Both the position numbers and the translations under genes were made by a program. DNA of 64,000 nucleotides from assembly GCF_008065135.1 (NCBI RefSeq), contig NZ_CP042914.1, positions 6,987,404-7,051,403 on the forward strand. The letters are read 5' to 3'. Position 1 is the first letter of the stretch; each line of letters begins with the position of its first letter. Under the pieces are notes generated by a model, which did no database searches, had not been told where the DNA came from, and saw only the letters and a program-made list of their open reading frames with translations. Source of the stretch: Roseimaritima ulvae. Lineage in GTDB: Bacteria; Planctomycetota; Planctomycetia; Pirellulales; Pirellulaceae. This document shows positions 25,699-33,963 of the stretch, in pieces.

Positions 25699-28600
25699 GG
25701 CGAGGGGACCTCCGTGGGCACATCGGTGATATAGACCACGCCTTCGGAACCGGGCACAAACAACCGATTGGATCGTCCCACAGGCAGGGGTGCGGCTGAC
25801 AGGGGTTCGCCGATATTGGTTTGCCCACTGATGCTGCCGTCGCTGGGATTCATAGCAATCAACCAACCGGGCTCTCCGACCAGCATCCACTGTCCGTCAA
25901 CAGCAACCGGCAGGCCCACGGGTCGACCCGCAGGCAGATCGGCTTCCCACAGCGCCTTCGCGGCGCCATCGTAGGCTCGCAGTTTGCCGTCGTCGGTCCG
26001 CAGCAAGATTTTGTCTTCCACGCTGACCGGGCCCCATACGACGCGGCCTTCCAGCGTCAAGCGTTGGGTTTCTTGCAACGAGTTGATGTCGTAACGCAGC
26101 AACACGTCGGCGGCCGGTCCGGCGGTGGTGGCAAACAACGACTCGCCGATCGCCGCCATCGGCCCAAGCAGCTTGTTCGGATTGTCGACTTCGCTGAGCG
26201 ACCGCAATTGGTCGCCAGCACGAATCCGATACAGCTTACCGCGATCATCGCCGATTACGATCTGTTCCGGGTCACTGGGCAGCGGCACCATCTGGTACCA
26301 ATCGACTTTGCCTTCGGGAGCGGCTGCGGGTTGGAAAGGACTGCCGAGATCGGCGCCCGTGCGATGGTTTTTCAGTACGATGCGGCCATTGTCCAAAGCG
26401 ATCAACACTCCTCCAGCAGCAATCAGTGGCGGCGCGGTGGCTTTGTTGAAGCCCACTCCCAGTTTCACAATCCGCAATGTTTCGCGGCGACGTGTGGGGT
26501 TATACACCGCCAGTTGCCGGGAATCTTCGGCGTTCAACAACACCGTGATGTCTTCGTCCAACTGCAAAGGATCTTCAAACCGCAGCGTAAACCCGTCGGT
26601 GCCACCGGGATTTTCGATCGGGCTGCCGGTGATGCCCTGTTTGTAAGCGTCTCCGTCGAGCATATACAGGGCGGCTTGCGAAGTGATCGCGTGCACGCCG
26701 CCACTGGTGGGCGTCAGCATCGCCACGGGCACGCCGACGTCGGTCTGCCATCTCGTTTCCCCGGTGTCCGGATCCACCGCCGCCACTCGCACCCCCTTGG
26801 TGCCTTTTAACACCCTGGCATGGAACAGCACGCCATCGAGCAATTTGGGCGGAGCAATAAACGCGTCGCCGGCGTGCTTGGCCCAACTGAACACAATCCG
26901 TCCGGTATTGGCTTGCAACTGGTAACGATTGATCCGTGTTCCGGTAATCCACATCTGACTCTTATCGACGTCCATCTGCGTGGCCGTCGGATGATCGTAA
27001 GAGGCGACCTGCTGCGCGATCACGGTGACTTGTTCGTTTTCGGCGGCGGGGTCGACATCTAGAACTTTCACTTCGCCACGATCGGACAAGACAATCACTC
27101 GTCGTCGCTGGATTTTGGGTGGCGTGATCACGTTGCCCGTCATCAAGATCGGCGGTTGGGCCTGCTGCAGCCCCAAGCCTTTGTCATCCATTCGTAGGAT
27201 ATGAATCCGCGCGGTTTTGGGATCGATATTTTCGATCACAAACAGATGTCCCAGATGAGCCACCGGCGGCACGCGAATCGCCCCTTCGGCGTGCTGCGTA
27301 TAAAACGACTCGATGCATTTGCCGTTTTTGCCGTCGATGATGTACAGGTTACTGTGGTCCCCAACCTGGTAGATCCGGGACGCTTTGTCCGACACGCCGG
27401 GGCTAACCGGTGTGGGCTGCGGCAACTGAGTGGCCCATTTCACTTCGCCGTCGATCGCGTCGAGCGCCACCAAGCGGCCGCTCTCGGTGGACAGATAAAC
27501 GTCCTCGCCGTCGACCTGAGGCGCGTTAAACGGTTCTCCAATGACCGTTCGCCATTGCAGTTCGCCCTCGGTACCCGACAGACGCTGGACCTCTCCTCGC
27601 GCCCCGTCGCTGAGCAGAACGCCATCGACGGGCAGGTCTCCCAGCGGAGTGGGCAGGTGCGAATGCCGATAACCGACAAAGCGACGCCAGAGGTTTTTGC
27701 CGGTGTCGGCTTCGAAGGCCATCACCGACCCGCGAACCTGAAAATAGACAATCCGATTCACCAAACCGGGAGCTCCTGATCCGGCACGATTGGCCAACAC
27801 GATCGACTTCAGATCTTTGGTTTGCAGATCATCGCGAAAGGTTTCCGGGACGTCCGAGACAGCGGACACCAACTGTTGCTGAATCCCGCTGGCTTCGACG
27901 ATCAGTTTTTCAAGTTCCTCATCGTCGGTCAGTTCCGGATAGTCACGCAGCAATTGTTTGCGAGCGTCGTAGGCTTGTTTGGTTTGCTGCGCGTCGAGCG
28001 ACTCGCGCATGGCCACCAAGGTATCGGCCAGATGTACGTTACGATTAATCGTGCGATTGATCCGCGAGCGGTCTTCGCCCAGTTCGGCCAGGCGGGTAGC
28101 CAGGTTTTGTCGCAGCGACGAAGAAACGTACTTGGCGTTTTGAGTCAGCTCGATCAGTTCGTCCAAAGCTGCCAGCAGGGCTTTCTTCTCTTCTGTATCG
28201 CGAACCTTTTCCGCTTTACTGGCGATGTTCTCGCCCACGGTCACCAAGTTGTCCGCCAGAGCCGGCAGTTCGTCGCCCATGCCCTCTTCATCTTCGACGG
28301 TGGGCAGCAAACGTTTGGCTTCGGACAAGGCTTTGGTGGGGTCGCCACTGGTAACCGCTTCGTAGATCTGTGTGGTAGCGATCCGCACGCGGGCCTTGGA
28401 AGCGTTGACCGGGTCGGTGGAACCAAACTTGTAGACGAAGGTTTCGTACTGTTCGCGAGCGGCCGGAAAGCTGCTGGAGTCATACAAATCGTCAGCGTTG
28501 GCGATGTACTCGCTCGAATCCTGGCTGTTCAGGATCCACCACAGAGCAAAGCCACCGATCAGCAGCATCAGAATGATGCCGGCCACACCGTAGATTTTGA

Positions 28601-29171
28601 AAGAATCCCAGACGCTCTTTTCTTCTTGTGGTTTGCGGCGAGTGACCGGCGGGCGGGTTCCGCCACTGCCGTCATCCACCGGAACCGCTTCCATCACGTC
28701 GGCATCCACAGGCACGGCATCCACCGCGACCGCGTCCATCGGGACGGCGTCCACAGGTTCGGCGTCGACCGCCTCCGCCTCCATGACTTCGGCATCCATG
28801 GGAACGGCTTCGACAACCTCGGCATCCATCGGCAGAGCTTCGGCGACCTCGACCTCTTCGACCATATCGGCATCGACTGGCGAATCGGCTGCGTCATCAT
28901 CGGCCAGTTCCAGGTCATCGGCGATCGCGCCGGCGATGACTTCGGCTTCGTCCGCATTGGCGGCCTGACCGTATTCACCGGCTCGCAGTTCCCCGATCAG
29001 TTTGGTGGCCTGGAAGCGGGTCAGGTGTTCGTTATCGACCAGCAACTTCGCGACCGTTTCCGGCGTGACCTTCCTGCCGCTTTGAGCCAGTTGGTCGCGG
29101 AGCGCCTCGATAATTTCTTGGTCCAGCAACCCGCGTCGCTCTAACAAGTCGATCAGTTCGTGAGCCAGCAT
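25695..29171 (-). CDS. Membrane-anchored PQQ-like beta-propeller protein
   Basis: Protein of 1158 residues. Residues 1-65 form a small helical domain (MLAHELIDLLERRGLLDQEI, LVDNEHLTRFQATKLI) also found at the start of other planctomycete proteins. Residues about 75-175 are an acidic linker of imperfect units such as VEAVPMDAEVMEAEAVDAEP. One membrane helix follows at about 193-215 (YGVAGIILMLLIGGFALWWI). Residues about 220-440 are helical and TPR-like (AAREQYETFVYKFG). The rest is a PQQ-binding-type eight-bladed propeller with repeated blade motifs (MAFEADTGKNLWRRF, VALDAIDGEVKWATQ, AAVDPDTGETRWQTDVG, AMNPSDGSISGQT). It resembles BamB-like scaffolds. It sits between the ExbD pair and the binding protein and may couple the motor to the periplasmic partners. 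Confidence 0.8.
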   Translation of the reverse strand: MLAHELIDLLERRGLLDQEIIEALRDQLAQSGRKVTPETVAKLLVDNEHLTRFQATKLIGELRAGEYGQAANADEAEVIAGAIADDLELADDDAADSPVDADMVEEVEVAEALPMDAEVVEAVPMDAEVMEAEAVDAEPVDAVPMDAVAVDAVPVDADVMEAVPVDDGSGGTRPPVTRRKPQEEKSVWDSFKIYGVAGIILMLLIGGFALWWILNSQDSSEYIANADDLYDSSSFPAAREQYETFVYKFGSTDPVNASKARVRIATTQIYEAVTSGDPTKALSEAKRLLPTVEDEEGMGDELPALADNLVTVGENIASKAEKVRDTEEKKALLAALDELIELTQNAKYVSSSLRQNLATRLAELGEDRSRINRTINRNVHLADTLVAMRESLDAQQTKQAYDARKQLLRDYPELTDDEELEKLIVEASGIQQQLVSAVSDVPETFRDDLQTKDLKSIVLANRAGSGAPGLVNRIVYFQVRGSVMAFEADTGKNLWRRFVGYRHSHLPTPLGDLPVDGVLLSDGARGEVQRLSGTEGELQWRTVIGEPFNAPQVDGEDVYLSTESGRLVALDAIDGEVKWATQLPQPTPVSPGVSDKASRIYQVGDHSNLYIIDGKNGKCIESFYTQHAEGAIRVPPVAHLGHLFVIENIDPKTARIHILRMDDKGLGLQQAQPPILMTGNVITPPKIQRRRVIVLSDRGEVKVLDVDPAAENEQVTVIAQQVASYDHPTATQMDVDKSQMWITGTRINRYQLQANTGRIVFSWAKHAGDAFIAPPKLLDGVLFHARVLKGTKGVRVAAVDPDTGETRWQTDVGVPVAMLTPTSGGVHAITSQAALYMLDGDAYKQGITGSPIENPGGTDGFTLRFEDPLQLDEDITVLLNAEDSRQLAVYNPTRRRETLRIVKLGVGFNKATAPPLIAAGGVLIALDNGRIVLKNHRTGADLGSPFQPAAAPEGKVDWYQMVPLPSDPEQIVIGDDRGKLYRIRAGDQLRSLSEVDNPNKLLGPMAAIGESLFATTAGPAADVLLRYDINSLQETQRLTLEGRVVWGPVSVEDKILLRTDDGKLRAYDGAAKALWEADLPAGRPVGLPVAVDGQWMLVGEPGWLIAMNPSDGSISGQTNIGEPLSAAPLPVGRSNRLFVPGSEGVVYITDVPTEVPSP
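28681..28830. repeat. Degenerate 15-bp tandem repeats encoding an acidic linker
   Basis: Within the propeller gene, the minus strand reads imperfect 15-base units encoding variants of VPMDA, VEAVP and VDAEP. The repetition is visible on the plus strand as recurring GCATCCA and GCGTCCA blocks. It lengthens the cytoplasmic linker between the N-terminal helical domain and the membrane helix. Confidence 0.7.
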
Positions 29172-29235
29172 CAGCTTTCAGGAAATAAAGGGGGTGGGGA
29201 GGAGAAAGGAGGACACATGCGAATGGTACGCAGCG

Positions 29236-30021
29236 TCAATCGAGCTCTTCGACTTCGGTGATTTGGATTTCGCCGTAATTGGCCAGGGTGCCGGCATCCA
29301 TGACATCGACCAGGCTTTGCAGTTTGGCTTTTTCGTGACAAGTGATGGCCAATCGCATGCCTCCGGCACTGGCGTTAAAGGCTTCTTGCAGCCCCGACGT
29401 GATCGCCAGCTTGCTGGTGCATTCGCGTTCGAAATCCGAGGCGATGATCAGGTAGCCGTTGAATTCGTCGATTTCCACGGTGACGGTTTCGAAATCGTCT
29501 TCTTCCTGTTCTTCGGTATTCGTACTGGGTTGCTCGCTTTGCGAGCGCGGCATGGGGATCGATTTTTGCAGGCTGAACGAAGCGGTAACCATAAAAAAGA
29601 TCAGCAGCAAAAAGGTCACGTCCACCATGGGGGTCATGTCCAGTTCGCCATCGTCGCGTTTTTTACGCTCCAGCGGCGCGGCTTCGACATCGTCGTCATC
29701 CCCCGCTCCCTCGCCCACGGTGGCGTGGTGTTCCAGGTCCATGGCCAATACGGGCTGGTCGTCGTCGGCCCCTTCAGCGGCGGCCTGCTGACTGACAACC
29801 TGGGGCTCCCCGACCTCTAGCGCCGTGGCGTCCAAGAGCCCATTTTCGTCATCCCCTTGGGGCGGGAAGACGTCGGTATCGCGCAACCCATCCTCCAGTT
29901 CGGCGACCGTAGGTAGTTGAATTTGCTGGCCACATTGCGGGCAGTTCAGCGTATGACCGAGCATGCGCTCGACGACGCGGTGCTTAGTCCCACAACCGGG
30001 GCATTCGATTTGAGTCGACAT
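29236..30021 (-). CDS. ExbD/TolR-type protein fused to an N-terminal zinc ribbon
   Basis: Protein of 261 residues. Residues 7-30 hold a zinc ribbon, C7-x2-C10 and C27-x2-C30 (CPGCGTKHR, NCPQCGQQIQLP). An acidic, disordered segment follows at about 40-120. The ExbD signature, with the PMF-critical Asp, is DMTPMVDVTFLLLIFFMVTA at about 128-148. The periplasmic domain occupies the rest (CTSKLAITSGLQEAFNASAG). The normal ExbD is about 140 residues, so the ribbon and linker are additions on the cytoplasmic side. It is the second ExbD of the operon and probably forms the rod of a proton-driven motor with ExbB. A zinc-ribbon-linked ExbD suggests a cytoplasmic control or docking function. Confidence 0.85.
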   Translation of the reverse strand: MSTQIECPGCGTKHRVVERMLGHTLNCPQCGQQIQLPTVAELEDGLRDTDVFPPQGDDENGLLDATALEVGEPQVVSQQAAAEGADDDQPVLAMDLEHHATVGEGAGDDDDVEAAPLERKKRDDGELDMTPMVDVTFLLLIFFMVTASFSLQKSIPMPRSQSEQPSTNTEEQEEDDFETVTVEIDEFNGYLIIASDFERECTSKLAITSGLQEAFNASAGGMRLAITCHEKAKLQSLVDVMDAGTLANYGEIQITEVEELD

Positions 30022-30029
30022 AGGCGCCG

Positions 30030-30509
30030 TTACTCCTCCTTGACCGCAATGTAGGTCTCGACGTCGTCAAAGTTGTCCCCGACCATTTTTCGCACCCGCC
30101 CGACTTCGCCGACGGAAACGTCGAAATCGCCGAGGATCATGACCTGCTGTTTGCCGTCGTCGATTTCTTTTTGCACATAGTCGACCACTTCGGTGATCTG
30201 GGCATCTTCGTCGTCGATGAACTTGCTGTCATCGAGTCGTTTCAGGATGGCTTTGTCGCCGCTGCCGCGTTGCACAAAAATGACCGCGGAATCTTTGGCC
30301 GAAACGGCCAAGCCGTTGTCGGCCGTGGGTGTGCGTCCGGTTTGCGTGGGGTCCATTTTGGAGGCCACCACGAAGAAGATCAGCAGCAGGAAGGTGATGT
30401 CGATCATCGGCGTGATGTCCATCTCCTCATCGATGCGGTTGCCCTTGGACATCCGCATCGGAGCTTCCTCTTCGTCGCTATCGTCGAAGGGATCGATTTC
30501 CGAAGCCAT
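30030..30509 (-). CDS. ExbD/TolR-type biopolymer transport protein
   Basis: Protein of 159 residues. A short acidic cytoplasmic tail (DPFDDSDEEEAPMRMSKGNR) precedes the membrane helix with the conserved Asp (EMDITPMIDITFLLLIFFVV, about 30-49). The periplasmic part has the ExbD pattern (DSAVIFVQRGSGDKAILKRL, QVMILGDFDVSVGEVGRVRK). It is separated by eight bases from the zinc-ribbon ExbD and by about 90 from ExbB. Two ExbD types beside one ExbB suggest a heterodimeric rod, since ExbD acts as a dimer inside the ExbB pentamer. Confidence 0.9.
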   Translation of the reverse strand: MASEIDPFDDSDEEEAPMRMSKGNRIDEEMDITPMIDITFLLLIFFVVASKMDPTQTGRTPTADNGLAVSAKDSAVIFVQRGSGDKAILKRLDDSKFIDDEDAQITEVVDYVQKEIDDGKQQVMILGDFDVSVGEVGRVRKMVGDNFDDVETYIAVKEE

Positions 30510-30596
30510 ATTGGGGACTTAATTAAGGATGAACAGTCGAATCGAAAAGCGTACTACCGGTGGCGCCGGAGCTCACCGCGGCGGTGAGCCAGAGCC

Positions 30597-31259
30597 TTAG
30601 CGTGGGTTGCGTTGCATGCCTTCTTTGAGTGCCGCGAAGGCCCGCGTCAGCCCGGTGCCGACCAGGTCTTCCATTTTGCTGATTTTGATATTGATGTTGG
30701 CGACCAGGATCATCAGGGGAATGGCGATCGCCAGCCCAGAGGCGGTGGTCACCAGGGCCACCTGAATGTCACCGGCCAATGCCGACGGTTCGACGCTCTC
30801 GGCCGTAGCCAGCGTTTTAAAGGCCCCCATCATGCCGAACACCGTGCCGAACAACCCGATCATCGGAGCGCTTTTGATCACCGTACTGACCCAGCTGAGC
30901 CGATACTCCAGATCGGACAGCACGTCGCGTTGGAAGCGGTCGAGCACCACTTGGCGGACGCGGCCGTAGCCCATTTCGCGATTGGCGACCGCCAGATCGA
31001 CCATTTGCGGCACGGCTCGCGAATCGCCTTCGCACAGCATGGCGGCTTCCTCAAACCGGCCAGCCCGCAGCGTCGGTTCCAGCTCGTCCAAAAAGACATC
31101 CTGAGCGGCTTCGTTCTTGAAGCGCTTGCTACCGACACGCGTCCAAATGACAACGATGCAGTACAACCCCCACAAAGCCACCAACCCGAGGGCGAGATAG
31201 GTGGAATTGGAGATCAGCATGTAAAGGTTCAGACCACCTTCGTCCGCGGCAAACAACAT
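30597..31259 (-). CDS. ExbB/TolQ/MotA-type proton channel protein
   Basis: Protein of 220 residues. The ATG at 31259 has AAGGA eight bases upstream and is preferred over the upstream TTG at 31301. A first membrane helix lies at about 13-36 (STYLALGLVALWGLYCIVVI). The family core, APMIGLFGTVFGMMGAFKTL and VALVTTASGLAIAIPLMILV, holds the second and third helices with the conserved Gly/Thr residues of the ion path. First gene of the operon. It should form the pentameric stator-like channel using proton motive force to move the ExbD dimer. No TonB or TonB-dependent receptor gene is nearby. Confidence 0.9.
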   Translation of the reverse strand: MLFAADEGGLNLYMLISNSTYLALGLVALWGLYCIVVIWTRVGSKRFKNEAAQDVFLDELEPTLRAGRFEEAAMLCEGDSRAVPQMVDLAVANREMGYGRVRQVVLDRFQRDVLSDLEYRLSWVSTVIKSAPMIGLFGTVFGMMGAFKTLATAESVEPSALAGDIQVALVTTASGLAIAIPLMILVANINIKISKMEDLVGTGLTRAFAALKEGMQRNPR

Positions 31260-31478
31260 GCAGTCGGTTCCTTGGGTAAACACAGAGTTGGAGAAAAACA
31301 AGAGGAAAAGCAGGGCTAAAAGATCAGGCGACGTTTGCCCTGCGAAGCGAACGCTCGCCCTTCAGCTGCTACCATTGTAGTGGATTTTCTTCTTATTGTA
31401 TTTGGGCCACACGCTACTCAACGTGGCCACGAGCAATTTACAGCATTTTTACAGGACCGCGTCGGTTGGAAACATGGC

Positions 31479-32561
31479 ATGACGGATAACGGGAATAAAC
31501 GCCAGAGCCTGCACTGCCGGATTTGCCGAAACGAAGCCGGTACGCGCTACACGGTCCGCGAGATGATGTTCGGTTCGCGGCTGACGTTTCCTTACTTCCA
31601 GTGTGCAGCCTGCGGCTGCCTGCAACTGATCGAGCCCCCTGCCGACCCGGCGGCCCACTACCCTTCCGGCGGATACTATGCCTATGACGCCCAACCACCA
31701 CTGCTGCCAGCCACCACTGCAGGCCGACAGTGGCTGAAACGACGCCGTGATGCCGCCATCTTGTTTCGCCGAGGCAGAATTTTTTCATGCCTGGCGCGGC
31801 GGTACCCCAACCCCGGCATCGCCGACCTGGCCGCGATGCTGGGCCACCATCCCCGGGCCCACTACAACATGCAGATCCTGGACGTGGGCTGCGGCAGCGG
31901 AGCGCTGCTGCAGCGTCTGCACGACCTGGGCTTCCAATCCCTGACCGGCGTTGATCCCTACCTGGGTGAATCCCGCACCTCCGGAGCGGTCCGCCTGCTC
32001 GCCGATCGCTTCGATTCGCTGCCCCCCCAACGGTACGACCTGATCATGATGCACCACGCCTTTGAACACATGGAGTCGCCGCGGCGGGTCCTGCGGCAGG
32101 TGCACAGCCGACTGAGACCCAGCGGGCAGTGCTATATCCGCATCCCAATCGTCTCGCGGGGCCCCTGGAAAACCTTTGGCGTCGACTGGGCCGAAATCGA
32201 CGCTCCGCGACATTACTTCCTGCACAGCGAACGCAGCATGCAGATCCTGGCCGAATCGGCGGGCCTGAAAATCGTCCACATCGCCTACGAATCGGAAGCC
32301 TTCACCTACGCAGCCAGCGAACTTTATCGCCGCGACATCCCGCTGAACGATCCCCAACAATCGGAACCAACGCCCCTGGAGTCGCGGTTCGAACAAGCCG
32401 AGTGGCAAGCTTTTGAACAAGCCGCTCAGCGAGATCTACGACCGGGCTGGGCGGGCCGCGCCGCATTCACATTGGCCTTGGCCTCCGCACCGCTGGCCTC
32501 GGTCGAAATCCCCGATCCCCCAACCGACACAGCTTCCGATAAGAGGACGCAGCAAGGATGA
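31479..32561 (+). CDS. SAM-dependent methyltransferase with N-terminal zinc ribbon
   Basis: Protein of 360 residues; the frame is open upstream but ATG 31479 fits the domain start. A zinc ribbon is formed by C13-x2-C16 (CRIC) and C42-x2-C45 (CAAC). The methyltransferase domain follows: motif I ILDVGCGSGALLQRL at about 132, then GVDPYLGE, and YDLIMMHHAFEHMESPRRVL. This layout is typical of surface polysaccharide and sugar-modifying methyltransferases near glycosyltransferases. The gene overlaps the glycosyltransferase by four bases (ATGA), so they are coupled. The acceptor is unknown. Confidence 0.85.
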   Translation: MTDNGNKRQSLHCRICRNEAGTRYTVREMMFGSRLTFPYFQCAACGCLQLIEPPADPAAHYPSGGYYAYDAQPPLLPATTAGRQWLKRRRDAAILFRRGRIFSCLARRYPNPGIADLAAMLGHHPRAHYNMQILDVGCGSGALLQRLHDLGFQSLTGVDPYLGESRTSGAVRLLADRFDSLPPQRYDLIMMHHAFEHMESPRRVLRQVHSRLRPSGQCYIRIPIVSRGPWKTFGVDWAEIDAPRHYFLHSERSMQILAESAGLKIVHIAYESEAFTYAASELYRRDIPLNDPQQSEPTPLESRFEQAEWQAFEQAAQRDLRPGWAGRAAFTLALASAPLASVEIPDPPTDTASDKRTQQG

Positions 32562-33544
32562 GCCGTCCCCGCATCACGGCGATCGTTCCCGGCTATAACC
32601 ACGCCGTCTACCTGCCGGCCCGTCTGGACAGCGTGTATGGCCAGCGAGGCGTGGAGTTCGAAGTGCTGTTGCTGGACGATGCCTCGACGGACAACAGCCT
32701 GGACGTGCTTCGCCGCTACGCCGATCGCCCTCACACACGTCTGATCACCAACGCAACCAACTCCGGCTCGCCCTTCGCGCAGTGGAATCGCGGGGTCGAA
32801 CTGGCACAAGGAGAATTCATTTGGCTGGCGGAATCCGATGACCTGGCCGCCCCGGACCTGCTGCAGCGACTGACCGAGATGCTGATCCAGCATCCCCAGG
32901 CCGCGCTGGCCTACTGCCAATCCATCAAGATCGATGCCCACAACCAGGCCGGCGGGCCGATCGAAAACGATCTGTTTCGCGGCACGCCTGCGGCCCATCG
33001 CTGGGAACAGGACTTCTGCAACTCGGGTGATGACGAGATCGCCAACTACCTGTATTTCCAAAACACGATCCCCAGCGCCAGCGCGGTCGTGTTCCGCCGC
33101 GATCGTTATCTGGCAGTCGGCGGCGCAGACCCTTCCTACCGCATCTCCGGCGATTGGCTGCACTGGATTCGCATGCTGGCCGGCCAGCAACTGTGCTACA
33201 CCGCTATGCCGCTCAGCCAAAGCCGTTTCCATCCGCAAAGCCAACGTTTCAGCACGGCTTGTAACGGTCAACGAGAACTGGAAAGCTTGCGAGTCCAAGC
33301 CGCTACGCGCGCATTGGTTGATATAAACCCGGCAGCCATCCGCACGGCCGCCCAGCAGCAGATGACAACTTGGTTGCAACAGCTTCGCGCCGGTCGGTAC
33401 AGCGGCGAGCGGCTGGACCACCTGCGGTTTGCGCGACTACTGCGTCAAGCCAACGCAGCCACCGCGGCCAAGTTCGCCCTGCACCTGCCCCGAGCCCTAG
33501 CGACCTGGCAAGCCAAACGCTGGCTAAGCCCCGCCGCCAAGTAG
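32558..33544 (+). CDS. Glycosyltransferase family 2
   Basis: Protein of 328 residues. The GT-A fold opens with ITAIVPGYNHAVYLPARLDS; LLLDDASTDNSLDVLRRYAD carries the nucleotide-binding Asp pair; GEFIWLAESDDLAAPDLLQR contains the metal-binding E-S-D-D motif. It transfers a sugar from a nucleotide donor to a cell-surface glycan at the membrane's inner face. The TAG stop codon is the TAG of a GTAGCATG repeat (family D, 33541), so the repeat abuts or sets the 3' end of the protein. It is the last gene before a Wzt/Wzm exporter on the opposite strand. Confidence 0.9.
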   Translation: MSRPRITAIVPGYNHAVYLPARLDSVYGQRGVEFEVLLLDDASTDNSLDVLRRYADRPHTRLITNATNSGSPFAQWNRGVELAQGEFIWLAESDDLAAPDLLQRLTEMLIQHPQAALAYCQSIKIDAHNQAGGPIENDLFRGTPAAHRWEQDFCNSGDDEIANYLYFQNTIPSASAVVFRRDRYLAVGGADPSYRISGDWLHWIRMLAGQQLCYTAMPLSQSRFHPQSQRFSTACNGQRELESLRVQAATRALVDINPAAIRTAAQQQMTTWLQQLRAGRYSGERLDHLRFARLLRQANAATAAKFALHLPRALATWQAKRWLSPAAK

Positions 33545-33624
33545 CATGGGCCCCCGGCCCGTGTAGACACGTAGCATGGCTCTCCGAGCCGTGTAAGAAC
33601 GTAGCATGACTCGGGGGACGTGAA
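33541..33624 (+). repeat. Family D stem-loops, three tandem copies
   Basis: Copies start at 33541, 33571 and 33601. The first is GTAG plus stem CATGGGCC, loop CCC, stem GGCCCGTG. The second has stem CATGGCTC, loop TCC, stem GAGCCGTG. The third is broken after GTAGCATGACTCGGGGG. The first two differ at two stem positions that change together. The first copy overlaps the stop codon of the glycosyltransferase. Confidence 0.9.
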
Positions 33625-33648
33625 TTGAATAAGGGACGTCATTCTGGT

Positions 33649-33919
33649 CCCCCCTCCCCCAAATGTTTCGCGCATCACGTTATCCATGATCGTCAAAATT
33701 GGTCGCGAAACATTTGGGGGAGGGGGTTAGGGGGAGGGGCCGATGCGAGCAAGCCTCACCACATCCACAGTCCTCTATCCGCGTGTATCCGGGGGCCATT
33801 ATTGGACGATCAATCCGTGGCGCCGTGTGCCCCTCCCCCTAACCCCCTCCCCCGAAACGGTCGCGGTCACATCTGTTGAGATGGAGAACTCTGCCGCGAC
33901 CATTTCGGGGAAGGGGGGG
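33649..33919. repeat. Nested palindromic element with 90-bp non-coding core
   Basis: Left hairpin arms 33649-33672 and 33704-33726 (CCCCTCCCCCAAATGTTTCG paired with CGAAACATTTGGGGGAGGGG). Inner arms 33716-33740 (GGGGGAGGGGGTTAGGGGGA) and 33829-33853 (TCCCCCTAACCCCCTCCCCC) are exact complements. Right hairpin arms 33844-33867 and 33893-33919 (GAAACGGTCGCGG with CCGCGACCATTTC). The 88-base core 33741-33828 has no ORF or motif I recognise. The architecture is hairpin, inner arm, core, inner arm, hairpin, the same as around the DUF559 gene at 36228-36891. Confidence 0.85.
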
Positions 33920-33963
33920 ACACGTTTCGGGCACTTATTCTTTATACGACTCGAAGAGGGGCG

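Noticed and set aside
33741-33828. Small RNA or peptide gene in the core of the palindromic element
   Set aside because: No promoter, start with ribosome-binding site, or terminator can be identified within the 88 bases.
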